Shown here piece after piece: positions 14,228 to 21,315 of a stretch of 22,966 nt of DNA. Source of the stretch: Chloroflexota bacterium (lineage in GTDB: Bacteria; Chloroflexota; UBA6077); assembly GCA_021806765.1 (NCBI GenBank), contig JAJZQR010000064.1:1-22966 (forward strand). Reading direction: 5' to 3'. Position 1 is the first letter of the stretch. Each line of letters starts with the position of its first letter. Both the position numbers and the translations under genes were made by a program. Under the pieces are notes generated by a model. It saw only the letters and a program-made list of their open reading frames with translations. It had not been told where the DNA came from and did no database searches.

Positions 14228-14277
14228 GCAGCGCGGGCAGACCGCTCGTCTACCCCTTTCCACCTCGGCCAAGAGAT

Positions 14278-14307
14278 ATTATACCGAACCCGCTTCGAAA
14301 GGGTCAA
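14278..14307 (-). promoter_or_regulatory. Strong sigma-70 promoter of the tRNA unit
   Basis: TTGACC (14302-14307) and a perfect TATAAT (14278-14283) lie 18 bases apart on the minus strand. The start site would be about 45 bases before tRNA-Leu. This is the best consensus promoter in the window. Confidence 0.85.
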
Positions 14308-14352
14308 GCGCCGCGAAGCCCGGGATCATCGCAGCAGAGTGTGAAACAGCCT

Positions 14353-14477
14353 CGGCCCTGAAGGGCCGGGCTAACCGCCTTGGCCTAGCCGTAGTCAACC
14401 CGGCCGTTCACGGCCGAGACATCACCCAAGACCGCGATGAGCCGAAGCCCGACGATGGCCGGCAGAGACGCCGGCCA
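14353..14477. other. Three successive GC-rich stem-loops
   Basis: CGGCCC-TGAA-GGGCCG (14353-14368), CGGCCG-TTCA-CGGCCG (14401-14416) and TGGCCGGC-AGAGAC-GCCGGCCA (14456-14477) lie between the stop of the secreted-protein gene and the tRNA promoter. None is followed by a T-tract in the gene's direction. They could be terminator/insulator stems protecting the tRNA promoter. Confidence 0.45.
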
Positions 14478-14507
14478 CTACAGACCCTCCGCTGGGCGTC
14501 GGAGAGG

Positions 14508-15644
14508 CTACTGCTGCTTCCGCTTCATCAGCCCCATCACCATGTCCAGGATCTGGGTGAAGAAGTTCCCCTGAGGCTGCGGCTTCGGCTCGAACCGAAG
14601 CACCACTACCCCCAGCTTGCTCAGCTCCTGAGCCTGGTCGCTCTGCTCCGGCTGGCCGATGTCCCACTGGGTCGGCGCCGGATCCACCTTCCCGTAATCC
14701 TGATACACCTTGGCCCAAACGCTGTTGGGTGGCTGCCGGCTGCTCAGCATCACCGTGTCGCTGGCCCGCTGGTATGTCCGGACGGTCCCGTCTTTGTAAT
14801 AGTAGACCCGGATCAGAGGAGGCATGCCGCTGAGATCCGTCTGGTCGCCGACGGCATCGTCGATCCGGAAGAGGGGTTGGGCTTCCGGACCGGCCGGTAA
14901 CCAGTAGATATCCATCCCGCTGTCGGTCTTCCCCCCGGACTTGGCGCTTTCCCTCAATTCCTGCAGGTCGTCCAGGTGCTGCCGGGTCAGGTCCACCGTC
15001 GCCGTGTCGGCGCTGCTCTTGATCAGGTCCTTGGCACGGGTCAACTGGAGGAAGTCCGGCTTGAAGTTGGGGTCTCCCGCGCCGTAGATGGCCTGGGCCA
15101 GGGCCTCCGGCTTGAAATCGGCCATCTGGTTGATCTTGATCTCGGCCTTGTTAGGGTTCCCTGCCGGCATCAGCCGGTACAGCAGGGGGCTCTTCGGGTC
15201 GGTGTAGGTGATCAGGGTGTCGCCCCGCAGCGACCGGTACTCGATGGTGCTTCCCCGATTCCGCCATTGAGTGGTGACCAGGGTGCCGGCCGGCACGAAG
15301 AAATCGAAGCTGTCGCCGGGCTGGATGTCCTCGGGAGGACGGCCGGGGAAGGTGCGCTTGTAGCCGTCCATGACGATGCTCACGGCCTGCTCGGTGGGGA
15401 CCAGGGGCATCGACTCGGAGGCGACGGCGAAGAAGGTGCCGCCCCACCCCAGGGTCACCAGGTAGTGGTCGCTGTTGTCGGGCCCGTCGCGGCCCAGAAG
15501 GGTGATGCTGAAGGTTGGATCCGAGGTCCAGCCGTCGGGAGGAACCGGATCGGCCAGGACCGGCGTCGACACCAGAACCACCGACAGCAGCGCCACCGCC
15601 ACCGTCAGGAGGGACAACCCTTTTCCAGTCTTGACCACCGCCAC
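14508..15644 (-). CDS. Secreted protein of unknown function
   Basis: A 378-residue protein with a Sec signal peptide (hydrophobic LLTVAVALLSVVLVS, likely cut after VLA at about residue 31). The mature part has a beta-rich N-terminal half with many Gly, Trp and Tyr residues, a stretch PPEDIQPGDSFDFFVPAGT, then a mixed helical middle and a last segment ending FFTQILDMVMGLMKRKQQ. No catalytic motif is recognised. The GTG at 15644 is used; GTG 15638 is equally possible and no strong ribosome-binding site is visible. It diverges from the TadE/TadG-like genes 230 bases away, so it may belong to the same surface structure. This link is inference from position. Confidence 0.7.
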   Translation of the reverse strand: MAVVKTGKGLSLLTVAVALLSVVLVSTPVLADPVPPDGWTSDPTFSITLLGRDGPDNSDHYLVTLGWGGTFFAVASESMPLVPTEQAVSIVMDGYKRTFPGRPPEDIQPGDSFDFFVPAGTLVTTQWRNRGSTIEYRSLRGDTLITYTDPKSPLLYRLMPAGNPNKAEIKINQMADFKPEALAQAIYGAGDPNFKPDFLQLTRAKDLIKSSADTATVDLTRQHLDDLQELRESAKSGGKTDSGMDIYWLPAGPEAQPLFRIDDAVGDQTDLSGMPPLIRVYYYKDGTVRTYQRASDTVMLSSRQPPNSVWAKVYQDYGKVDPAPTQWDIGQPEQSDQAQELSKLGVVVLRFEPKPQPQGNFFTQILDMVMGLMKRKQQ

Positions 15645-15803
15645 GTCCTATCTGAAGAACAGGGCACCCCTCCTGCCATCCGTAGGGGCGCCGAGAGCCT
15701 CTCGCGGCCGCCCTTCGCGGCCCCTTCAGCCACCGCATCGCAAGAGGAAAACGCAGGGTGTGTGCCAGTGCAAGGGTAAGTAGCAACTGGTACTACTTGG
15801 GTG

Positions 15804-15832
15804 TTGCCGGATGGCCCGTGCCAGGGTATATT
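15804..15832 (+). promoter_or_regulatory. Promoter of the TadE/TadG-like operon
   Basis: TTGCCG (15804-15809) and TATATT (15827-15832) are 17 bases apart, 42 bases before ATG 15875. The ribosome-binding site AGGAGGTGA follows. No other gene in this direction is close enough to use it. Confidence 0.6.
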
Positions 15833-15874
15833 GAGCCGCACGCTGGCAAAGTGTGACCAGGAGGTGACACGGGA

Positions 15875-16513
15875 ATGCATCACTTGGCCCGCGCCGCAGG
15901 GCGTGGCGTCCCCAGAGGCCAGAGCACGGTGGAGTTCGCCCTAAGCGTTCCGCTGCTGCTCCTGTTGCTGTTTGGGGTCGTCGACCTGGGCCGGGTCTTC
16001 CAGGCCTACGTAACGGTCTATCACGCCGCGCGCGAGGGCGCCCGCTATGCCAGCACGGGCCGCCAGGAGTTGGTGAACGGGAGCTACCTGTCCCGCGCCG
16101 AGTCTGTCCAGCTGGTAACCAGGGAGGCCATGGCGGGGCTGCCCCTCTATCCCTCTCCCGACACCGTCAACGCCACCACCAACGGCTGGTACAGCATCCG
16201 GATCACCCCCCAGAACGCGGGTCAGCCAGGGGAGTACGAGGAGATCGAGGTCTCCTACAGTGTGGTCCCGGTGACCCCGGCGCTCAGCCGTGTAGCCCCA
16301 TACTTCCTGGTTTCCGGCAAGCAGCGGGTCATCAACGAGTACTTCGGCGCCGTGCCGAAGCTGGACAGGGCCAACCTGCCGTCCACCCCCTTGCCGCTGC
16401 CGACCTTCACCCCGGCGCCGACTCCGTCACCAACGCCCACGCCCACCGTCCCGCCGACGTCCACGCCCACACCAGAGCCGACCTCGACGCCGACGGCCAC
16501 TCCGACCTCGTGA
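15875..16513 (+). CDS. TadE-like pseudopilin with Thr/Pro-rich tail
   Basis: A 212-residue protein of the TadE family. Residues 12-45 carry the TadE pattern GQSTVEFALSVPLLLLLLFGVVDLGRV: a Glu at position 5 of the hydrophobic segment and a single membrane helix, as in type IVb pilin-like proteins. A moderately conserved extracellular part follows. Residues from about 165 on are a low-complexity PTPTP/TSTP tail, absent from normal TadE proteins and probably a cell-wall or surface spacer. The ATG has the perfect AGGAGGTGA upstream. The next gene starts inside or 29 bases past its end. TadE proteins help assemble Flp pili; no Tad ATPase or prepilin peptidase gene is in the window. Confidence 0.85.
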   Translation: MHHLARAAGRGVPRGQSTVEFALSVPLLLLLLFGVVDLGRVFQAYVTVYHAAREGARYASTGRQELVNGSYLSRAESVQLVTREAMAGLPLYPSPDTVNATTNGWYSIRITPQNAGQPGEYEEIEVSYSVVPVTPALSRVAPYFLVSGKQRVINEYFGAVPKLDRANLPSTPLPLPTFTPAPTPSPTPTPTVPPTSTPTPEPTSTPTATPTS

Positions 16514-16542
16514 ACGGCGTGAGAGAGGGAGGAGCATCGGCG

Positions 16543-17076
16543 ATGGCGTGGTGGAGAAGGAGGCCGTGGAGGCAGACTGGCGGAAGGGCCCCTGGGGAGG
16601 GAGGCCAATCCCTGGTGGAGCTGGCGTTGATGCTGCCCTTCCTGCTGGGGCTCGTCCTGATCACCATCGAGGGCGGATACCTGTTCAGGGCCCACACCGC
16701 CCTGGTGAATGCCACCTGGGTGGGCGCGCGCTTCGCCCTCGACGGCGGGTCGGATTCCGACGTCGTGCTGGCCATTCAAAACAACAGTTCCGGGGTTTCC
16801 ATAGTCGAAGGTCGGGCAGACATCTACATCGTCCGCGGGACGACCGATTCTGCCGGCAACATCGCATCCTGGACCCCCTCTCCCAGGGTTTTCGGCACCG
16901 GCGCGGCCCAACCCCGCACTACCCAGGCAGACGTGCAGGCGGGGATCAACAGCTGGCCAACCGCTGCCAACATCGGCTTCGTCCTGGTCGAGGTGGATTA
17001 CCAGTACGAAGGGGTGACTGGCGCCCTGCCCGTGTCGCTACCGCTGAAGGGCTACGCCATAGTCCGGCGACTGTAG
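16543..17076 (+). CDS. Second TadE-like pseudopilin
   Basis: A 177-residue protein with the same layout: a basic start (WWRRRPWRQ), then GEGGQSLVELALMLPFLLGLVLITIEGGYLF, the TadE helix with its conserved Glu, and a 120-residue outer part. ATG 16543 is chosen because GGGAGGAG lies 8 bases upstream. GTG 16510, which overlaps the previous stop as GTGA, would add 11 residues and is the alternative. The gene lies 24 bases before the TadG-like gene. Confidence 0.8.
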   Translation: MAWWRRRPWRQTGGRAPGEGGQSLVELALMLPFLLGLVLITIEGGYLFRAHTALVNATWVGARFALDGGSDSDVVLAIQNNSSGVSIVEGRADIYIVRGTTDSAGNIASWTPSPRVFGTGAAQPRTTQADVQAGINSWPTAANIGFVLVEVDYQYEGVTGALPVSLPLKGYAIVRRL

Positions 17077-17100
17077 CGTCTCCGAGAAGGAAGGATTCCC

Positions 17101-18651
17101 TTGAAAGAGCGCTGCATGCCCGGCCCCACGGCGCGCTCCACCGGCTCTGGTGAGAGGGGGCAGGCGTTGGTGCTGGTGGCCCTGGCCCTGGTTCCCATCC
17201 TGATGATGGTGGGGCTGGCCGTGGATCTGGGTCTGCTCTTCTCACACAAAGCGCGGCTTCAGAGGGCGGTGGATGCCTCCGCCCTTTCCGCCGCCGAGTC
17301 CTACTACGAGTCTACCGATGGCTCCCAGGCCACCCTGACCGCCAAACAGTTTCTGGCGGCCAACACCCTGGGCTACTCCCCGGCCATCAACCCCACGATC
17401 ACGCTGGACCCGGACCAGAGCCAGATCACCGTGCGAGCTACCCAGGCTGTCAAGACCAACTTCATGTCGATCTGGCCGGGACTCTCCAGCGTGAATCTTT
17501 CGGCTGAGGCGGTCGCTGTACTGGATTCCTACGCTGAGATCCCCATCAAGCCGGCCGGAGACTTCGGGAAGGTGCAGCAGGTCAATCCTTCCGTCTTCGG
17601 TCCCTCGGGCGTCTACAGCTACGGCGATGCCTACAGCCCCACCAGCAGCCCGGATCACGCCAAGCTGCCCTACGGCTATCTCTTCCGGATCAACGTGCCT
17701 TCCGACTACCCTTCGGTCACCGGCAGCAATCAGGTGGCGGTGGAGCTATTCGACCCGGACTGCTACAACAGCAACACCAATGTCACCTCATCGCACCCTC
17801 GCCAGAACGCCTATCTGGTGCTGAACGGCATCGACAACGGCTGGCACCGGTTCTATCGGGTCGACGAGATCCGCGGCCCCAACGGCGAGCAGTCCTACAA
17901 CACCTCCTGGATCACCCAGACCCAGTACACCCTGTGGCACTTCCGCACCGATCTGATCAACCTGAACCCCTTCGCCGATCCAGCCACCATCGCCACCACG
18001 GGCAGCTACATCGCTCAGGCCACCTACGGCAACAGTTCTACCAGCGACCTGAAATGGGTGACTCCCTCCGGCTTCGTCCTCGATCTGAACGATGCCCGAT
18101 GGACCAGGGACCCCGTGGACAACAGCTGGAACTTCTACCTCTACGTGCAGTCCATCTCCGGCTCCAGCGAGAACGGCTTCGACATCCGCACCGGCCCGCC
18201 GGGCCAGAACGAGGAGTCCGACGTCAACGACCAGAAGTACCACAGCTGGAACTCCGGCGGCTCCATGGTGTTTGCCCGCAGGGCCTACCCTATGAACCTG
18301 GCCATGCAGACTAGCTTCTACGTCAATCTCACCCAGGTGCCCGAGAGTGCGGCCGGCATGACCCTGATAGCGCGGCACTTCGACAACGACGATAGCAACA
18401 CCGACGTCCCCTACTACATGGAGGACAAGTGGGGCAACCTGGTGCTGATGGCCACCGGCAAGCTTTCGGGTAATGGGACGTGGGGCACCGACGATGCCAT
18501 CATCATCCCCACCAGGGGGACGGCCGAGTACGACCAGTTTTTCGACGCTACCCATGGGTCGGCCTGGCTGAAGGCCCGCTACGTCGCCAACATCGCCCAG
18601 GACACCAGCGTGTGGGAGTTGCTGTACATTCGTCCGAGACTGCTCCGTTGA
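17101..18651 (+). CDS. TadG-like surface protein
   Basis: A 516-residue protein with an N-terminal Tad/TadG segment: GERGQALVLVALALVPILMMVGLAVDLGLLF, then HKARLQRAVDASALSAA, which is the signature of putative Flp pilus assembly TadG proteins. Residues about 60-140 are the small Tad domain. The remaining 370 residues are rich in Tyr, Asn, Ser and Asp, with no recognised domain; they look like an extracellular beta-rich adhesin or structural part. TTG 17101 is taken as the start (AGGA 5 bases upstream); ATG 17116 lacks a ribosome-binding site. It is the last gene of the cluster. Confidence 0.85.
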   Translation: MKERCMPGPTARSTGSGERGQALVLVALALVPILMMVGLAVDLGLLFSHKARLQRAVDASALSAAESYYESTDGSQATLTAKQFLAANTLGYSPAINPTITLDPDQSQITVRATQAVKTNFMSIWPGLSSVNLSAEAVAVLDSYAEIPIKPAGDFGKVQQVNPSVFGPSGVYSYGDAYSPTSSPDHAKLPYGYLFRINVPSDYPSVTGSNQVAVELFDPDCYNSNTNVTSSHPRQNAYLVLNGIDNGWHRFYRVDEIRGPNGEQSYNTSWITQTQYTLWHFRTDLINLNPFADPATIATTGSYIAQATYGNSSTSDLKWVTPSGFVLDLNDARWTRDPVDNSWNFYLYVQSISGSSENGFDIRTGPPGQNEESDVNDQKYHSWNSGGSMVFARRAYPMNLAMQTSFYVNLTQVPESAAGMTLIARHFDNDDSNTDVPYYMEDKWGNLVLMATGKLSGNGTWGTDDAIIIPTRGTAEYDQFFDATHGSAWLKARYVANIAQDTSVWELLYIRPRLLR

Positions 18652-18663
18652 CCCTCCCTTCTC

Positions 18664-18692
18664 TTCAGACTCGACCCGACCTGTGCTAGGAT
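18664..18692 (+). promoter_or_regulatory. Promoter of the glutaredoxin-PDZ selenoprotein gene
   Basis: TTCAGA (18664-18669) and TAGGAT (18687-18692) are 17 bases apart. The -10 box is the left arm of an inverted repeat whose right arm, ATCCTA, lies at 18709-18714, a possible operator. The GTG start is 75 bases downstream. Confidence 0.5.
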
Positions 18693-18767
18693 AGGGCCGG
18701 GTGCAACAATCCTAACGGTTCTGCCGGCGATGCCTCGGAGACCGAAGAGTGCGGAGGGTGCTTCACA

Positions 18768-19286
18768 GTGAACGTGACGGTATACACGACGCCCACCTGA
18801 CCCTGGTGCACCAGGACGAAAGAGTTTCTTTCGCAAATGGGCGTTCAGTACAGAGAAGTTGACGTAACGCGGGACCCGGTGGCCGCGGCCGAGATGGTGC
18901 GCAAGTCGGGGCAGCAGGGGGTACCGGTTACCATAGTGGACGACCAGGTGGTGGTGGGGTTCGATCCCCGGCGGCTGGAGGCTCTGGTCGCCACGACGGC
19001 CCAGAAGCGGCCCTCCCTGGGGCTCAGCATCGCCGACGCCAGCCGGATGGCGATGAAGGCCGGCGCCGTGCCGATCTTCGGGGCCTACGTCGGTAGGGTT
19101 GCCGCCAGCTCTCCGGGGGAACGGGCGGGGCTGCGCCCGGGCGACATAATCACCGAGGCCAACTTCCGGCCGATCAGCAATGCGGCAGATCTGGAGAAGA
19201 TGCTGGAGGGGCTCACCGCAGGGTCTCGCCTGTCGCTGGTGGTTTCCCGGGGCGATAAGGTGGTGAGGATCCAGGTGCTACTGTAG
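18768..19286 (+). CDS. Probable selenoprotein: glutaredoxin-PDZ fusion with in-frame UGA
   Basis: The 172-residue reading uses GTG 18768 and reads TGA 18798-18800 as selenocysteine (U11). The first part, VTVYTTPT-U-PWC then TRTKEFLSQMGV, REVDV and QQGVPV (cis-Pro53), is a glutaredoxin-fold domain of about 79 residues whose redox motif would be CPWC if the UGA were Cys. The remainder (about 84-172) is a PDZ domain: GAYVGRVAASSPGERAGLRPGDIITEAN, in pieces. The upstream 10 codons keep the beta strand expected before the motif. GGAGGG lies nine bases before GTG. A SECIS-like hairpin starts 16 bases after the UGA. A normal gene caller would begin at ATG 18837 and lose the active site. Probably cytosolic; PDZ may target a protein partner. 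A TGC-to-TGA mutation is the alternative. Confidence 0.8.
18817..18833 (+). promoter_or_regulatory. SECIS-like hairpin of the selenoprotein gene
   Basis: CGAAAGA-GTT-TCTTTCG is a perfect 7-bp stem with a three-base loop beginning with G-U. The loop lies 24 bases after the UGA, inside the 16-37-base window known for bacterial SECIS elements, and the G at the first loop position matches the SelB-recognised pattern. A second palindrome, CCTGGTGCACCAGG (18802-18815), lies between. Confidence 0.65.
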
Positions 19287-19340
19287 CGACCGAAAGGGTC
19301 TGCCCACCCAGGATTCGGTAGGTTCACAGGGGCGAAGGGG

Positions 19341-19366
19341 GTAGGGGCGTCGCTGGTCGCCCCTAC
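19341..19366. repeat. GTAGGGGCG inverted repeat
   Basis: GTAGGGGCG, eight bases, CGCCCCTAC: a perfect 9-bp stem 54 bases past the selenoprotein stop codon. The half-site GTAGGGGCG recurs at 15682-15690. Similar GTAGGGGCG...CGCCCCTAC elements are recalled as frequent intergenic repeats in some phyla. It may also act as a terminator, though without a T-tract. Confidence 0.45.
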
Positions 19367-19391
19367 GCTCTCCGTGACGATTCCGGCGCGG

Positions 19392-19694
19392 TCAGCCCCC
19401 TCGACGCCTTCGCCCCCCCGGGGCGGGCTGGCCGGGGGTGGCGAGAACGAAACGCAACTCCCCCGGAGGAGACTTCCTCCAGGTTAGCTTGAATCCCTTC
19501 TGCTTTGCAGCTAGGCTGAGCCTGCGCTTCTCCGTTCGCTGGCTTTCGTTGGGCCCAAGCGAGATCTCTCCCCCAACGCCCCCTTGCTTTGTGATATCGT
19601 CGATAATATTCAGATAGGGCGTTAGGTCCATGATCGCCGGAGCCCGTGCTGCGCTTAGATCGCCCTCTGTCAACACCTTACTAAGCTTGGGCAT
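19392..19694 (-). CDS. Small hypothetical protein
   Basis: A 100-residue protein without a known domain. The N-terminal half has PKLSKVLTEGDLSAARAPAIMDLTPYLNIID, the central part GEISLGPNESQRTEKRRLSLAAKQKGFKLTW, and a final strand (GELRFVLAT) before a basic Gly/Arg tail. The conserved-looking ESQRTEKRRL...AAK..G..L.W pattern is reminiscent of short hypothetical proteins with an RNA- or DNA-binding helix, which is only an impression. ATG 19694 has a weak GGAGA upstream; a promoter-like TTGCAT (19750-19755) and TATGAT (19726-19731), 18 apart, fit its direction. The gene faces the selenoprotein gene tail to tail. Confidence 0.65.
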   Translation of the reverse strand: MPKLSKVLTEGDLSAARAPAIMDLTPYLNIIDDITKQGGVGGEISLGPNESQRTEKRRLSLAAKQKGFKLTWRKSPPGELRFVLATPGQPAPGGRRRRGG

Positions 19695-19883
19695 GGCTCA
19701 TCTCCATCGACCGTTTGTAATCAGCATCATATAGGACCGCAACAAGGGAATGCAAGGGGTATCTGGTGTCGAGTTTGATTGCTTCTTTTGCCAAATGTGG
19801 CCCCGAGGATGAGGGTTCTTTACGGTCTGAATAGTCCCGAAAACTGCTGGACAAGAGACTGAAGATGGAGATCAACCTCCACC

Positions 19884-19913
19884 TTGACACACTTGGAAGA
19901 TGGATGGTAACCT
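19884..19913 (+). promoter_or_regulatory. Possible promoter of the ROK regulator gene
   Basis: A perfect TTGACA (19884-19889) with TAACCT (19908-19913) 18 bases on. The -10 match is poor (3 of 6), so the site may need an activator, or only the -35 box is real. The gene starts at 19946. Confidence 0.3.
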
Positions 19914-19945
19914 CGGCTCCCGAGCTTATTTTGTCAAGGGGATAA

Positions 19946-21211
19946 ATGAATCTCTCCCTTCGTGGCCGCAGCGGCGCCGGTTTCCCGAACGTCAGGAACC
20001 ACAACACCTCCCTGGTGCTTCGGCTCTTCCTCCGCCATGGGACGCTCACCCGGGCAGCTCTCACCCGCCTCACGGGCCTCTCGGCTACCACCATCACCAA
20101 CCTGGTGGCGGACCTGTTGGAAGACGGCCTCCTGGCCGAACTGGGCCCCGAGGTCGATCCGGGGCGGAGCGGTGCCGGACGCCCCCCGGTGGCGGTGCGG
20201 CTGGTTCCCGAGCGGCGACTCGCCCTGGGTGTCCAGTTCGGCATTGGGGTGGTGAACGTGGGGCTGGTGGACCTCCTGGGGCATTCCGGCCCCGTCGTTC
20301 GGGTGCCTCACGCCCTGGACGAGCCCCCATCGGCGCTGATCCGGCGGGTGGCCGAGGCAGCCGGCTCCCTGCTGGCCTCAGAAACGGGGCTGAGAGAGCG
20401 AGTGGTCGGGGTCGGGGTGGGCGCTTCGGGGCTGGTGGACGTGCGCCGGGGGGTCAACCGGATCGCCTCTCGCCTGGGATGGAGGGACGTGCCCCTGGGG
20501 CCGGCGCTGGCCGGGCAACTGGGGATGCGGGTGTGGGTGGACAACAACGCCCGAGCCATGGCGCTGGCTGAGACCCTCTTCGGTGCCGGCCGGGATGCGG
20601 GCTCCCTGGTCTTCATGTACGTGGGGCGCGGTTTGGGCTGCGGCCTGGTCTTTGATGGGCGGCTGTTCCACGGCAGCACCTATGGGGCTGGAGAGGTGGG
20701 GCACATGACCATCGTGCCCTCGGGAGGGCGGCCCTGCCACTGTGGCAACACCGGGTGCTTGGAGACCCTGGCGTCCCGGGATGCCCTGGCGCTGGTCGCC
20801 GGTGAGTTGGGCATTCCGGCTCTGGGGGGTGGAGTCCCGACGGCCGACGACCTGGTGGCCGCCGCGCGGACCGGCGACGAGGCGGCTCGCGGGGCGCTGG
20901 TGGAGGCGGCCGGCCACCTGGGTGTTGGGGTGGCTGCCCTGGTGAACGTCCTGAATCCCGAGTTGATAGTGCTGGGAGGGCTGGCGGTTGACGCCGCCGA
21001 CCTGATGCTTCCGGCCGTTCTGGAGACGGTGCAGAAGCGCGCCTTCCCCTTCCTGGGCAGCAGCGTACGGATCGAGACCACCTCTCTCGGGCCCGACGTG
21101 GGTCTGATCGGCGCGGCGGCCCTGGCCCTGGACGGCTTCTACAGCGATCCCCTGGGGACCGACAGAGCCGGCACGGGCACCGCCCCGGAGGCCGGTATCG
21201 CGCCGGCATAG
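19946..21211 (+). CDS. ROK-family transcriptional regulator (NagC/XylR type)
   Basis: A 421-residue sugar-responsive regulator. Residues 15-70 are a winged helix (VLRLFLRHGTLTRAALTRLTGLSATTITNLV, in pieces). The ROK domain follows, with an actin-like ATPase/sugar-kinase fold: GVGVGASGLVD (154-165), DNNARAMALAE (199-209), the GAGEVGHM signature (247-254: E250, H253) and the zinc motif CHCGNTGC (C264, C266, C271). Such proteins repress or activate sugar genes and are released by a sugar or sugar phosphate; which one is unknown. ATG 19946 with AAGGGG just upstream is the natural start. The next gene lies 104 bases downstream and codes for a cell-wall enzyme, so a link to amino-sugar metabolism is conceivable but unproven. 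Confidence 0.92.
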   Translation: MNLSLRGRSGAGFPNVRNHNTSLVLRLFLRHGTLTRAALTRLTGLSATTITNLVADLLEDGLLAELGPEVDPGRSGAGRPPVAVRLVPERRLALGVQFGIGVVNVGLVDLLGHSGPVVRVPHALDEPPSALIRRVAEAAGSLLASETGLRERVVGVGVGASGLVDVRRGVNRIASRLGWRDVPLGPALAGQLGMRVWVDNNARAMALAETLFGAGRDAGSLVFMYVGRGLGCGLVFDGRLFHGSTYGAGEVGHMTIVPSGGRPCHCGNTGCLETLASRDALALVAGELGIPALGGGVPTADDLVAAARTGDEAARGALVEAAGHLGVGVAALVNVLNPELIVLGGLAVDAADLMLPAVLETVQKRAFPFLGSSVRIETTSLGPDVGLIGAAALALDGFYSDPLGTDRAGTGTAPEAGIAPA

Positions 21212-21315
21212 CCCGGTTTGGTCCTCTCTCCTCCGCGCCGGGGATCCTTCTCCTGGCATGACCGTTGCTTCTTTTCGCCATCTCGGCATTCTCACCATCT
21301 AGGATTGGTGGAACG

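Noticed and set aside
14115..14900. Long plus-strand frame through the tRNA genes and the secreted-protein gene
   Set aside because: It crosses two tRNA genes and their promoter and is antisense to a gene with a signal peptide.
15645..15874. c-di-GMP or other riboswitch between the divergent genes
   Set aside because: No conserved riboswitch core could be recognised; only a promoter and ribosome-binding site are supported.
16400..16512. CRISPR-like or tandem DNA repeat in the TadE gene end
   Set aside because: The repetition is only the coding of a Thr/Pro-rich tail, without constant repeat units and spacers.
18837..19286. Selenoprotein gene read from ATG 18837
   Set aside because: It would start inside the glutaredoxin fold, has no ribosome-binding site and drops the redox motif; the frame continues cleanly upstream through the TGA to a GTG with GGAGGG.
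19681..20244. Minus-strand frame across the ROK gene start and its upstream region
   Set aside because: Most of it is antisense to the ROK gene, and its end only overlaps the small gene at 19694 by chance.
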